A stretch of 54,919 nt of DNA from Treponema sp. (lineage in GTDB: Bacteria > Spirochaetota > Spirochaetia > Treponematales > Treponemataceae), in NCBI GenBank assembly GCA_017549025.1, contig JAFYWB010000026.1, forward strand, positions 1-54,919. The letters are read 5' to 3'. Each line of letters starts with the position of its first letter. The first letter of the stretch is position 1. Below the pieces are notes generated by a model. That model did not search any database and was not told the DNA's origin. It saw only the letters and a program-made list of their open reading frames with translations. This document shows positions 1 to 7,836 of this stretch, one piece after another. Made by a program: the position numbers and the translations under genes.

Positions 1-45
1 ACATAGAAGAAACTCTTTCTACAACAATACATTTATCTGGAATTA

Positions 46-96
46 GGCCAGCGAGGAATTTTTCTTACGAGAAATTTCCCGCTGGTCTTTTTTTTG
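46..96 (+). terminator. Rho-independent terminator of a gene upstream of the window
   Basis: The arms CCAGCG (48-53) and CGCTGG (80-85) pair, and an inner AATTT/AAATT pairing extends the stem. A run of eight T follows from about 88. It must end a plus-strand transcript that starts left of the window, because no gene precedes it here. Confidence 0.8.
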
Positions 97-171
97 TTTA
101 AATCATTTTGTCTCGGTAATTTTTCCAGCCCAGTGCTGGAAGCAAATAAATTTTTAGGAGGATTTGAGAAA

Positions 172-1227
172 ATGAAATCCATGAAGAAAATGGTGCTGGC
201 AGGCTTGGTGCTACTGGCAAGCGTGATGGTTTTGGTGGGGTGTAAGATGGAAGCGGAGGGGCCACAAGGGCCAAGGGTAAAAGTACCTGAAATGGTATCC
301 GTAACAGGAGGCACAATAGTGGGTACTGACTACACTGATAATTACCCAGGAGTATTTATAGAAAACAGAACAGTAATCTTAAGTGATTTTTACATGGGAA
401 AATACGAAGTAACCCAAGAAGAATACGCAAGTGTAATGGCTGGACAAAAAGTAACGGTAGATGGACAGGAATACCAGCTAGAAAGCGACCCATCATATTG
501 TACAGCAGATAATGAAGAGTACACCTTATTTCCAGGTGATGAGCAAGGGAAACGACCAGTAGAAGGAGTTACCTGGTACGATGCGGTATGGTATTGTAAT
601 GCATTAAGTGCCAAAGTAGGATTGTCACCAGCATACAATATTAAAGTAACAAAAGTAGAAAAACAAGATGGAAAAACAGGCTATTCCATATCTGAAGCAA
701 CTGTAATATTAAATAAGGATGCAAATGGTTATCGCTTACCCACGGAAGCAGAATGGGAATATGCAGCCCGAGGCGGAAACCCAGATGCAGAGGCTTGGGA
801 CTTTACCTTTAGTGGAGCAGATACAGCAGATGGAAAAAGTTATACTGAAAGCAAAAACGCAGGTTTAGATGCAGTAGGTTGGTATTGGTATAACACTGAA
901 ACAGGAACAACAGGAACAACAGGAGAGACAACACCCTCAAGTGGTGGCCAAGGATACGGAACCCACCAAGTAGGGAAAAAAGAAGCAAACAGCTTAGGTA
1001 TATATGATATGAGCGGAAACGTCTGGGAATGGTGTTATGACTGGTATGGAACAATAAACTCAGGAACAGAGCCAACAGGTGCCTCGTCGGGGTCTTACCG
1101 CGTCCGCCGCGGTGGTAGTTGGAGCAACTACGCTGACTGCGCGTCTGTTTCTAACCGCGGCAACTACTACCCTAGCAGCCGCAACTACTTTCTTGGTTTT
1201 CGTGTGGTGCGTGCCAGTTCTAAATAA
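172..1227 (+). CDS. SUMF1/FGE-fold lipoprotein with hypervariable C-terminus
   Basis: A 351-residue exported lipoprotein. The start at 172 is chosen because AGGAGG lies at 156-161 and a signal peptide follows directly. The lipobox LVGC places the lipidated cysteine at residue 24. The body has the hallmarks of the formylglycine-generating-enzyme/C-type-lectin fold (FGE-sulfatase, PF03781): YEVTQEEY, the RPVEGVTWYDAVWYCNAL block, YRLPTEAEWEYAARGG, GIYDMSGNVWEW, then RRGGSW and a final LGFRVVR. In spirochaetes such lipoproteins are usually thought to be surface ligand-binding or lectin-like proteins, not true formylglycine enzymes. The last roughly 45 codons switch sharply from AT-rich use to GC-rich NNC codons and look like a DGR variable region (separate entry). 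A small 5'-UTR hairpin (TTCCAGC 123-129 / GCTGGAA 135-141) precedes the ribosome site. The fold call is firm; the ligand is unknown. Confidence 0.88.
   Translation: MKSMKKMVLAGLVLLASVMVLVGCKMEAEGPQGPRVKVPEMVSVTGGTIVGTDYTDNYPGVFIENRTVILSDFYMGKYEVTQEEYASVMAGQKVTVDGQEYQLESDPSYCTADNEEYTLFPGDEQGKRPVEGVTWYDAVWYCNALSAKVGLSPAYNIKVTKVEKQDGKTGYSISEATVILNKDANGYRLPTEAEWEYAARGGNPDAEAWDFTFSGADTADGKSYTESKNAGLDAVGWYWYNTETGTTGTTGETTPSSGGQGYGTHQVGKKEANSLGIYDMSGNVWEWCYDWYGTINSGTEPTGASSGSYRVRRGGSWSNYADCASVSNRGNYYPSSRNYFLGFRVVRASSK
1081..1214 (+). other. DGR-like variable region (VR) at the lipoprotein 3' end
   Basis: From 1081 the gene changes from AT-rich codons to a run dominated by AAC-derived codons (AGC, AAC, TAC, GAC, TGC, GGC). 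They lie between invariant anchors: GGTGGTAGTTGG upstream and TCTTGGTTTTCGTGTGGTG (1191-1209) downstream. Variable regions of diversity-generating retroelements sit in exactly this place in C-type-lectin/FGE-fold proteins, including the Treponema denticola TvpA type. Diversity there arises at template adenines, mostly AAC codons. No reverse transcriptase or template repeat is present in the window, so any retroelement acting here would work in trans from elsewhere. Confidence reflects pattern only. Confidence 0.65.
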
Positions 1228-1244
1228 AACAACTTGCTGCGTAA

Positions 1245-1300
1245 AAGAGCAGCCCTTACCGCCGCAGCAGCAATCTTGGTTTTCGTGTGGTGTGTACAGC
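1245..1300 (+). repeat. Second, untranslated VR-like copy downstream of the stop
   Basis: The 19-bp segment TCTTGGTTTTCGTGTGGTG (1274-1292) exactly repeats 1191-1209 inside the lipoprotein gene. Upstream of it, codon-wise alignment gives TAC CCT AGC AGC CGC AAC TAC TTT in the gene against AGC CCT TAC CGC CGC AGC AGC AAT here. Nearly every difference falls where an AAC/AAT template would have adenine. In its own frame it would read SPYRRSSNLGFRVV and then stop at 1314. It looks like a remnant of another VR, left by duplication or loss of a neighbouring target gene. The similarity fades upstream of about 1245. Confidence 0.6.
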
Positions 1301-1329
1301 CTCAGTAGAAGAGTAATTTAAAGTAAGAA

Positions 1330-1570
1330 TTCCCTCGTTCCAGTTCCATCTGTGGCGGGGGAGTTTTTGTATCCAGCCCCATCTACCCCATTCACCAGCA
1401 GTAGACCGTGAGATTGAAGCCCCCACCCAGCAGCCATCAGATAAAGTGAAGGGGCTGCCAATGGGTGCCTGCCATCGCCGCCCTCTGAACGCTAGTGAAG
1501 CGTAAGGCGAGGGTGGGCTATTGGCAGCCCCGTCATTGTAGATGAGGCTGTTGAGATGGAGCTGGGATTC
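1330..1570 (+). other. GC-rich foldable non-coding region of unknown role
   Basis: This is the only gap over 300 bases in the window (1228-1703). Its middle is distinctly GC-rich. An outer pairing joins 1340-1351 (CCAGTTCCATCT) and 1554-1565 (AGATGGAGCTGG) with a single G-U as RNA. An inner perfect 12-bp inverted repeat joins 1451-1462 (GGGGCTGCCAAT) and 1520-1531. Within that lies a small hairpin, ACGCT/AGCGT at 1489-1503. A minus-strand reading frame across it has no recognisable domain. It could be a structured RNA, a dispersed palindromic repeat, or a DNA structure tied to the variable region upstream. Nothing further is seen from 1571 to 1690. Confidence 0.45.
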
Positions 1571-1703
1571 AGTCTCCCGGGATGCTGTTCGGGATTCGCC
1601 CCCTTCTTGCTTCCTTTTCAAATTGCTGATTTTTTGGTATCATGCTTGAATACAGTGCAATCAAAAGGCTGTATCGTGAAAATCGTCTGAATCGGAGGAT
1701 AAT

Positions 1704-2501
1704 ATGAATACATCATATCTTATTTTGGCAGTGGTTTCCTTTTTGATAACCTCTATTGGATTTCGCTATTATATCCACTTTTTCTCTGTGGGATATGGAT
1801 TTGCCATTGCTGGCCTTGCCTTGGCCATGGGAATTGTGTTCCTGCCAGTTTTAACCCTGCCCACCATCTTGATGTGTGTGCTGCTGCTAGGCTATGGACT
1901 GCGGTTGGGTGGCTATCTGCTCTATCGTGAAAACAAGACACCCGCCTACAACCAGCGGGTAAGTGGCGACATTAAAGACGGAAATAAGGTTCCCTTTGGG
2001 GTGAAGTTTGCCATTTGGATCAGCTGTGCTGTTTTGTACCTGCTGATGACCTGTCCCATCTATTTCCGCCTCAAGCTGGGAGCCTCTGAGTTTGACCTTC
2101 CTGCCATTGTGGGCTTGGTGCTGATGGTGGTGGGTATTGGAATGGAGGCCTTGGCTGACAAGCAGAAAAGCGATGCCAAAAAGAAGAATCCTGGCCGTTT
2201 TGTGGACACTGGCTTGTATCGCTTTGTTCGCTGTCCCAATTATCTGGGAGAATTGCTGCTGTGGATTGGTGTTTTTGTAAGCGGTTTTGGCTACATGACT
2301 GGCTGGCAGTGGATTCCCGCAATTTTAGGCTTGATTCTCATTTTCTATGTAATGCTCAGTGGAGCCCGCCGCTTGGAGCTTCGCCAGAATGCCAGCTACA
2401 GCAATGACCCAGAGTATCAGCAGTACGTAACGACTGTTCCCATTATCTTGCCCTTTATCCCCCTGTACAGTGTAATAAAGTACAAGTTCCTAGTGGCATG
2501 A
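1704..2501 (+). CDS. DUF1295 / steroid 5-alpha-reductase-fold membrane protein
   Basis: A 265-residue integral membrane protein with about six hydrophobic segments. The C-terminal part carries the motif typical of DUF1295 and related isoprenylcysteine methyltransferase/steroid reductase-fold proteins: GRFVDTGLYRFVRCPNYLGE, followed by a membrane helix and a final cytoplasmic stretch with PEYQQY. Relatives include lipid-modifying reductases and methyltransferases, but the substrate cannot be told from the sequence. The start has GGAGGA about 7 bases upstream. The next gene, the ribonucleotide reductase small subunit, begins only 25 bases downstream, so the two are probably cotranscribed. No functional link between them is obvious. 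Confidence 0.85.
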   Translation: MNTSYLILAVVSFLITSIGFRYYIHFFSVGYGFAIAGLALAMGIVFLPVLTLPTILMCVLLLGYGLRLGGYLLYRENKTPAYNQRVSGDIKDGNKVPFGVKFAIWISCAVLYLLMTCPIYFRLKLGASEFDLPAIVGLVLMVVGIGMEALADKQKSDAKKKNPGRFVDTGLYRFVRCPNYLGELLLWIGVFVSGFGYMTGWQWIPAILGLILIFYVMLSGARRLELRQNASYSNDPEYQQYVTTVPIILPFIPLYSVIKYKFLVA

Positions 2502-2526
2502 GGTATTTTTTAAAGGAGGAAGATTC

Positions 2527-3567
2527 ATGAGTTTAGTAAAAAGACCCTTGTTCAATCCAAATGGGGATATTGATATTCGACAGCGGCGGATGATTGGCGG
2601 AAATACCACCAACCTCAACGATTTTAACAACATGAAGTACCAGTGGGTTTCTGGCTGGTATCGTCAGGCCATGAACAACTTCTGGATTCCAGAGGAAATC
2701 AATCTGGCTCAGGATACAAAGGATTATCCAAAGCTGTCGGTGGAGGAACGCACTGCCTACGACAAGATTTTGTCCTTTTTGGTGTTCCTTGATTCCATTC
2801 AGACTGCCAACCTGCCCAACGTGTCTGAGTATGTTACCGCCAATGAGGTAAACCTGTGCTTGAACATCCAGACCTTTCAGGAGGCAGTGCATTCTCAAAG
2901 CTATTCCTACATGCTAGATACCATCTGCTCTCCCGAACAGCGGAACGACATCCTCTATCAGTGGAAAACTGACGAGCATTTGCTGAGACGAAATACCTTT
3001 ATCGGAAACTGCTACAACGAGTTCCAAGAAAACAAGGATTTCTTCCGCTTCATGAAGGTGCTGATTGCAAACTACATCCTTGAAGGAATCTATTTTTATT
3101 CAGGCTTTATGTTCTTCTATAATCTTGCCCGTAACGGAAAGATGCCCGGCTCTGCTCAGGAAATTCGCTACATCAATCGTGACGAAAACACCCACCTGTG
3201 GCTGTTCAAGAACATTATCCTTGAGCTGAAAAAAGAAGAGCCTGAAATGTTCACCCCCGACAAGGTTCAGATTTATGCAGACATGATGAAGGAAGGGGTC
3301 CGTCAGGAGATTGAGTGGGGCAAATACGTTATTGGAGAGAAGATTCCCGGTTTGACCACCAAGATGGTGGAGGATTATATCATGTACTTGGGAAATCTGC
3401 GATGGATGAACCTTGAGTTTGAGCCCTTGTATCCCGGCTACGACAAGGAGCCAGAGGACATGGCTTGGGTTTCTGCCTATTCCAATGCCAACATGGTAAA
3501 AACCGACTTCTTTGAAGCTCGTTCCACCGCCTACGCCAAGGCTTCTGCCCTAGAAGACGACCTGTAA
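2527..3567 (+). CDS. nrdB: Class I ribonucleotide reductase beta (radical) subunit
   Basis: The 346-residue small subunit of aerobic class I ribonucleotide reductase, which makes the radical used by the alpha subunit to form deoxynucleotides. All metal ligands are in place: D89 in FLDS, E119 and H122 in QEAVHSQSY, E186 in ILEGIY, and E220 and H223 in RDENTHL. The radical tyrosine is Y126, matching E. coli E115-x2-H118-x3-Y122. That tyrosine points to a metal-tyrosyl (Ia/Ib type) enzyme, not the Tyr-less Ic type. A strong AAGGAGG precedes the ATG. The alpha-subunit gene is not in the window, so the pair is split here. An nrdF-like assignment is not excluded, but no nrdI or nrdH is nearby. Confidence 0.95.
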   Translation: MSLVKRPLFNPNGDIDIRQRRMIGGNTTNLNDFNNMKYQWVSGWYRQAMNNFWIPEEINLAQDTKDYPKLSVEERTAYDKILSFLVFLDSIQTANLPNVSEYVTANEVNLCLNIQTFQEAVHSQSYSYMLDTICSPEQRNDILYQWKTDEHLLRRNTFIGNCYNEFQENKDFFRFMKVLIANYILEGIYFYSGFMFFYNLARNGKMPGSAQEIRYINRDENTHLWLFKNIILELKKEEPEMFTPDKVQIYADMMKEGVRQEIEWGKYVIGEKIPGLTTKMVEDYIMYLGNLRWMNLEFEPLYPGYDKEPEDMAWVSAYSNANMVKTDFFEARSTAYAKASALEDDL

Positions 3568-3602
3568 TTTGTTATTTAATTTCTTTTGAAAAAGGAGGCT
3601 GT

Positions 3603-4499
3603 ATGAAAATTAAAGCTTTAGGTTTATTGTTGCTGGTTTTGGTTGTTTCTAGTTGTTCAACTATGAAAAAAATTGATTTTGAGAAACTGGAAACTTCTGA
3701 GTTTATTTTGAGTTCAGTGTCTTTCGATGCTTTTGATTTAGTGGGATATAGTTTATCTTATAGTGATGTTGATATGATTATGAATCGACTTCCGCTTGAT
3801 GATATTAAAATAATTATGTCTCAACTTCCGATTGATGAGATTGCTCATGAAGCAGAAGTAAAATACGGTGTAAAGATTGATACCTCTTTTTTTCATGATA
3901 AAGAGTTATTCCTCTCGTCTATAAAGCCAGATTACAGTTCGTCTATAAAGACTGATTACACTGTTTCTTCATATGAACAGATTAGTGTTCCACACTTTAA
4001 AGCAGAGTTAGATACTGGTGATTGCCAAAGAATATCAATTTTATTTTCACGTTCAGCAACCAAGGAGCAGATGGGTGTTGATGTATCATTGTTAATTTAT
4101 GACAACACAGGTTCCTTAGTAAAGAAAACTTCCTTTAATAAAAAAATAGATGAGAGTTTTCTTTCTATCCCCATTGTTAATAGGCAAAATTCTGCTGAAC
4201 TAGTTTTGTCAAAAAGAATCTTCAAAACATTAAATATTGGGATTTATAAATCATCTGAATATAGCAAAGTTAATGGAGATGGGGAACATACAATATATCT
4301 TGAGGGTGGAAAAGAATATTTTTTGAGTGGTTTAATTGAAGATCCCGGAGTTTTTATGATTTACGATCCGGTTACATTTTATGCAACTTGGATTGGTACT
4401 TTGGAATCAGGAAAACGATATGAACTTGATTATAAGATTAACAGACCTTTCTTAAAGAAACATTGGAACCTTGAATGGGTTCTAACGGAGTTGGAGTAA
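3603..4499 (+). CDS. Unknown lipoprotein
   Basis: A 298-residue predicted lipoprotein with no recognised family. A short charged start, a hydrophobic core and the lipobox VVSSC give a lipidated cysteine at residue 18. An internal repeat (MNRLPLDDI then MSQLPIDEI, near residues 60-82) and a second short repeat (SSIKPDY / SSIKTDY) follow. The C-terminal half is predicted beta-rich with alternating aromatic residues, as in small envelope beta-sandwich domains. The gene is AT-richer than its neighbours. AAGGAGG lies 5 bases ahead of the ATG. The Crp-like regulator gene starts 9 bases after its stop, so they may share a transcript. No function is claimed. Confidence 0.75.
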   Translation: MKIKALGLLLLVLVVSSCSTMKKIDFEKLETSEFILSSVSFDAFDLVGYSLSYSDVDMIMNRLPLDDIKIIMSQLPIDEIAHEAEVKYGVKIDTSFFHDKELFLSSIKPDYSSSIKTDYTVSSYEQISVPHFKAELDTGDCQRISILFSRSATKEQMGVDVSLLIYDNTGSLVKKTSFNKKIDESFLSIPIVNRQNSAELVLSKRIFKTLNIGIYKSSEYSKVNGDGEHTIYLEGGKEYFLSGLIEDPGVFMIYDPVTFYATWIGTLESGKRYELDYKINRPFLKKHWNLEWVLTELE

Positions 4500-4508
4500 A
4501 ATAATTCC

Positions 4509-5180
4509 ATGGACCATCCTGTTCTTTCCCGCTGCCCCCTTTTTGCTGGTATTGCTGCTGCTGAGATTGCTCCCTTGTTGAGCTGTCTTGGGGCCCGAAA
4601 GGTGGCGGTGGAAAAGAATCAGACTATTTTTTGGGAAGGAGATGCAGCCACGGACATGGGCATTGTGCTGGAGGGAGCGGTGCAGGTGGTGCGGGACGAT
4701 TATTACGGCAACCGTACCATTGTGGCCAGACTGGAAGCTGCGGGGCTTTTTGCAGAAGCCTTTGCCTGTGCTGCCCTTGCCCGCTACCCAGTAAGCGTTA
4801 TTGCAGAAACTGCCAGCACGGTGCTTATCTTGAACTGCCAGCGGATTATGACCGTGTGCTCCTCCTCCTGCGGCTTTCATAGTCGCCTTATCAGAAATCT
4901 TTTGGCCATAGTAGCCACAAAAACCATCCAACTGAACCAAAAGCTAGAGCTCCTTTCCCATCGCTCCATTCGGGAACGATTAATGCACTACCTTCTGAGC
5001 TGTGCAAAAAAAGCTGGTGCAAGTCAGTTTACCATTCCCTACGACAGACAGCAGCTGGCGGACTACCTGTGCGTGGAACGCAGCGCCCTTTCTGCTGAAA
5101 TCAGCAAATTGCAAAAAGAAGGAATACTGGAAAGCCGCCGCAGCTGGTTCTTGCTGAAAAATGAAGGTTGGAAGGGATAG
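4509..5180 (+). CDS. Crp/Fnr-family transcription regulator
   Basis: A 223-residue regulator. Residues 1-120 form a cyclic-nucleotide-binding-type beta-barrel (FWEGDAATDMGIVLEGAVQVV). A dimerisation helix follows near 125-150. The C-terminal winged helix has the recognition segment RQQLADYLCVERSALSAEIS, typical of Crp/Fnr HTH domains. The Fnr iron-sulfur cysteine pattern at the N-terminus is absent. The scattered cysteines (CPLF, CSSSCG) do not match that pattern, so the signal is unknown. Several relatives in anaerobes respond to metabolites or nitrosative stress. There is no clear ribosome site, and translation may couple to the lipoprotein gene 9 bases upstream. Confidence 0.88.
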   Translation: MDHPVLSRCPLFAGIAAAEIAPLLSCLGARKVAVEKNQTIFWEGDAATDMGIVLEGAVQVVRDDYYGNRTIVARLEAAGLFAEAFACAALARYPVSVIAETASTVLILNCQRIMTVCSSSCGFHSRLIRNLLAIVATKTIQLNQKLELLSHRSIRERLMHYLLSCAKKAGASQFTIPYDRQQLADYLCVERSALSAEISKLQKEGILESRRSWFLLKNEGWKG

Positions 5181-5230
5181 GGGGTAGTGCTGTCCGCTAG
5201 TGATTCAAAGAATAAGCTTTGTCGCCCATT

Positions 5231-5833
5231 TTATGTGATGATATAATTCCATTCATCTTCAGTGAAATGGCAATAATGCATATCCTGTTCAAATCTTGTT
5301 TTGTTTTTTGGTAAACAAAAAACGGTTGCTACATCTGTTAATTCTTGTTTGTTCATATTGTTTCCATGATACACGGTAAATCTATCCGTATCTTCATGGT
5401 ATACAATTCTTCCCCGAGGTATTAAAAAATATTCTTTTTGTAAATGCTTGGGAAGAAATTTTAAATCCGCACCTTTTTCCCAATAATCAGCATGATCTTT
5501 TATTCCGGTAATAGTCTTGCCATACTGTTGACCTTCATCAAGATGAACTGCATGAACAAATAATGGTACATTATGATAAAACCAGAATATGCCTACAAAG
5601 GGTTTTTCTGTTTTTAGAGTTTTTTCCAGCTTCTCTGCAAAGTGTGAAATTCTACAGTCCTCATGAGAGAGCTCATTATTTGTTTCTGTACCTTGCCTGA
5701 TCAAATGAGGAAAGGCTACAGTAGTACAATTATAGAGTGCTTGCTCCTTGCTCCAAGATGGATATTTTCTATTTTCATTGTTTGCGAATGTAAGCAAATT
5801 TTCTATTACCCGTTTTATACTACTTGCACTCAT
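5231..5833 (-). CDS. Hypothetical protein at the edge of the defence island
   Basis: A 200-residue soluble protein that I do not recognise. It has no membrane segment or signal peptide. Visible features are an aromatic middle (FVGIFWFYHNVPLFVHAV) and a C-terminal block with PRGRIVYHEDTDRFTVYHGNN and then DMHYCHFTEDEWNY. It is AT-rich, like the DUF262 genes that diverge from it across a 121-base gap, and unlike the Crp gene with which it converges. It therefore probably belongs to the acquired block. It might be an accessory of the DUF262 pair or a passenger. The ATG at 5833 has only a weak ribosome site (GGGAGAG). Confidence 0.7.
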   Translation of the reverse strand: MSASSIKRVIENLLTFANNENRKYPSWSKEQALYNCTTVAFPHLIRQGTETNNELSHEDCRISHFAEKLEKTLKTEKPFVGIFWFYHNVPLFVHAVHLDEGQQYGKTITGIKDHADYWEKGADLKFLPKHLQKEYFLIPRGRIVYHEDTDRFTVYHGNNMNKQELTDVATVFCLPKNKTRFEQDMHYCHFTEDEWNYIIT

Positions 5834-5954
5834 GAGCCTACTCTCCCATAATTGATTCTATCCTATAATACCATAGTTTCCCTATCATAGTAAGAGACTC
5901 CCTAGTTTGGCCGACTGAATATGTGTTATACTGCATCCATGAAGAGGAATATAC

Positions 5955-7835
5955 ATGAACAACTTGATTTATTCTGTAAAAGAGATATTTACTACATATT
6001 TGGACGAGAACGGGAGTTCTTGCTTCAATATACCTGAGTATCAGAGGGGATATAAATGGACAAAAGAGGATGCAAGAGCACTCCTCAATGATTTGAAAAA
6101 ATTTAAAGACGCAAACAAAGACAAAAATTCTTTTTATTGTCTACAAAATATAACCATAGTTCCCAATAAAAATAACGAGTTTGATGTTGTTGACGGGCAG
6201 CAACGGCTTACAACACTCTACATTTTACTAGCGTATTTGAAAAGTGTGGGTATTGAAGAACTTAAAGAACTAGATTTTAAAAATAAATTGAAATATTCAA
6301 TACGTGACACCACAAGAGACTTACTCTCAAAAACAGTTACTACAAAGGATTTTTGGGCAGAAATAAAGTTAGAAGAGTCTAAAAATCGTGATGAATACTA
6401 TATCCGAGAAGTTTCTCTTGAAATAAAAAATTGGTTTGAAGGTGGAGATAGTGACGGTAAATGGAATTTATTAGATGCTACTGAGACAATTTTAAATCGT
6501 TTGAAATTAATTGTAAATAAAATTGATGGGAAAAAAGAAGAAGAAACAATTTTTGCAAATATCAACGGTGGTAAAGTTCCTCTCGATGGTGCAGATTTGG
6601 TTCGTGCTGTTCTTATGACAAGATCAGCAAAAGAGAAATTTACAGAGTCAAACTCTGATAAAAAAATACATGAATTTAGAATGCGCATGGGAATGGAGCT
6701 TGATGAAATCAACAGATGGTGGAGTGCTAAAGATGTAAAAAGTTATTTCCAACAATTTCTCCCAAATACCACCGAAAAAGACGAAAATTTCAATCAAAAA
6801 GAATTTCATATCAATCTTCTGTATAAGCTTTTTTATGAAATTTACAAAGACAAAAAAGAAGTGAACAAGTTTTCTTTTAAATTCTTTGAATATGGAACTC
6901 AGTTTGGTGCTAATCCAGAAAAAGCCTATTACGATATGTATCAGAAGATACTTTCCTTGCATTTAACTTTAAAAGATTGGTATCAGCATCAGCAGCTCTA
7001 CCATTTGCTGGGATATCTATTCTTTAATTTTAAAAAGGAAATTTCTATCAATGCAATATGGAAAAAATGGGAAACAACAGCTACAAAGGAAACCTTTATT
7101 GAGGAACTAAAAAATCTAATCGAGGAACAATTGTTAAAGATTAATAGAGCTAATGAATTTAATAATGAAGAAGGTGATGAAAAACAAGAAAAGGAAGTTC
7201 TGTTGAAGCAGATAACAGATATTCATTTTAACTGGTATGACAACGGTTTAATATTAAAACTATTGACCCTTATGGATGTAATCGATTTTTCAAACTCTAA
7301 AACAGATAAATTGAATCCTTCCTACTTTGGCGTTAATGATGAGGATAAAGAGCATATTATGTGTCAGAATCCACAGTCTGAAAAAGAAAGTATTTCAAGA
7401 AGTAAAGAGGTTGTTGAAGCATATTTAGATTCATTGTTTAAGGATCGAAAGAAAGATTCTAAAGATATGGCTAAATATGAAGAATTAAAAAAATTACTAC
7501 CACCAGAAGGACTGGTTTCCAGTGAAATCCAAGGTAAAATTGAAGAGCAATTACATGTTTACTGCTTGAATTCCATTGGAAATATTGTTCTCTTAAATAA
7601 AACTGTAAATAGAAGTTACAAGAATGCCCCCTATAATGAAAAAGTGGCTCGAATTACTGCTGATTTTTTTAATACTGATTGTATTCGTCCGTTTACAGCT
7701 AGTGTTTTCTTGCAAAAAGACCAAAAAGGCACGAAAACTATTAACCCTAATTGGCAGTGGGGAATAAATGAAATTAGGGAAAATGCTAAGAAAATTAGTG
7801 AAAAAATATCAAAATTCTTAGGCTGGGAGATGTAG
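5955..7835 (+). CDS. DUF262-DUF1524 protein, GmrSD-like nuclease
   Basis: A 626-residue protein with GmrSD-like architecture. The N-terminal DUF262 domain (ParB/sulfiredoxin-like fold) shows IPEYQRGYKW at 26-35 and the nucleotide-site motif DGQQRLTT at 80-87. The C-terminal part resembles the DUF1524 His-Me/HNH nuclease domain: an EHIMCQNP segment with H467, then NSIGNIVLLNKTVNRSYKN around 537-555. In the GmrSD family the DUF262 part hydrolyses NTP and the DUF1524 part cleaves modified or foreign DNA. AGAGGA lies 6 bases before the ATG. The gene is AT-rich and ends 1 base before a second DUF262 gene, so the two are translationally linked. The canonical HxxP of DUF1524 is replaced by HIMCQNP. 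Confidence 0.88.
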   Translation: MNNLIYSVKEIFTTYLDENGSSCFNIPEYQRGYKWTKEDARALLNDLKKFKDANKDKNSFYCLQNITIVPNKNNEFDVVDGQQRLTTLYILLAYLKSVGIEELKELDFKNKLKYSIRDTTRDLLSKTVTTKDFWAEIKLEESKNRDEYYIREVSLEIKNWFEGGDSDGKWNLLDATETILNRLKLIVNKIDGKKEEETIFANINGGKVPLDGADLVRAVLMTRSAKEKFTESNSDKKIHEFRMRMGMELDEINRWWSAKDVKSYFQQFLPNTTEKDENFNQKEFHINLLYKLFYEIYKDKKEVNKFSFKFFEYGTQFGANPEKAYYDMYQKILSLHLTLKDWYQHQQLYHLLGYLFFNFKKEISINAIWKKWETTATKETFIEELKNLIEEQLLKINRANEFNNEEGDEKQEKEVLLKQITDIHFNWYDNGLILKLLTLMDVIDFSNSKTDKLNPSYFGVNDEDKEHIMCQNPQSEKESISRSKEVVEAYLDSLFKDRKKDSKDMAKYEELKKLLPPEGLVSSEIQGKIEEQLHVYCLNSIGNIVLLNKTVNRSYKNAPYNEKVARITADFFNTDCIRPFTASVFLQKDQKGTKTINPNWQWGINEIRENAKKISEKISKFLGWEM

Positions 7836-7836
7836 A

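Noticed and set aside
94-171. Longer start for the FGE-fold lipoprotein
   Set aside because: The first 26 codons run through the upstream terminator tail and a 5'-UTR hairpin. The signal peptide and AGGAGG support 172.
1256-1621. A 121-codon minus-strand reading frame over the GC-rich region
   Set aside because: It has no recognisable domain, overlaps the VR remnant and the inverted repeats, and has a composition expected from GC-rich non-coding DNA.
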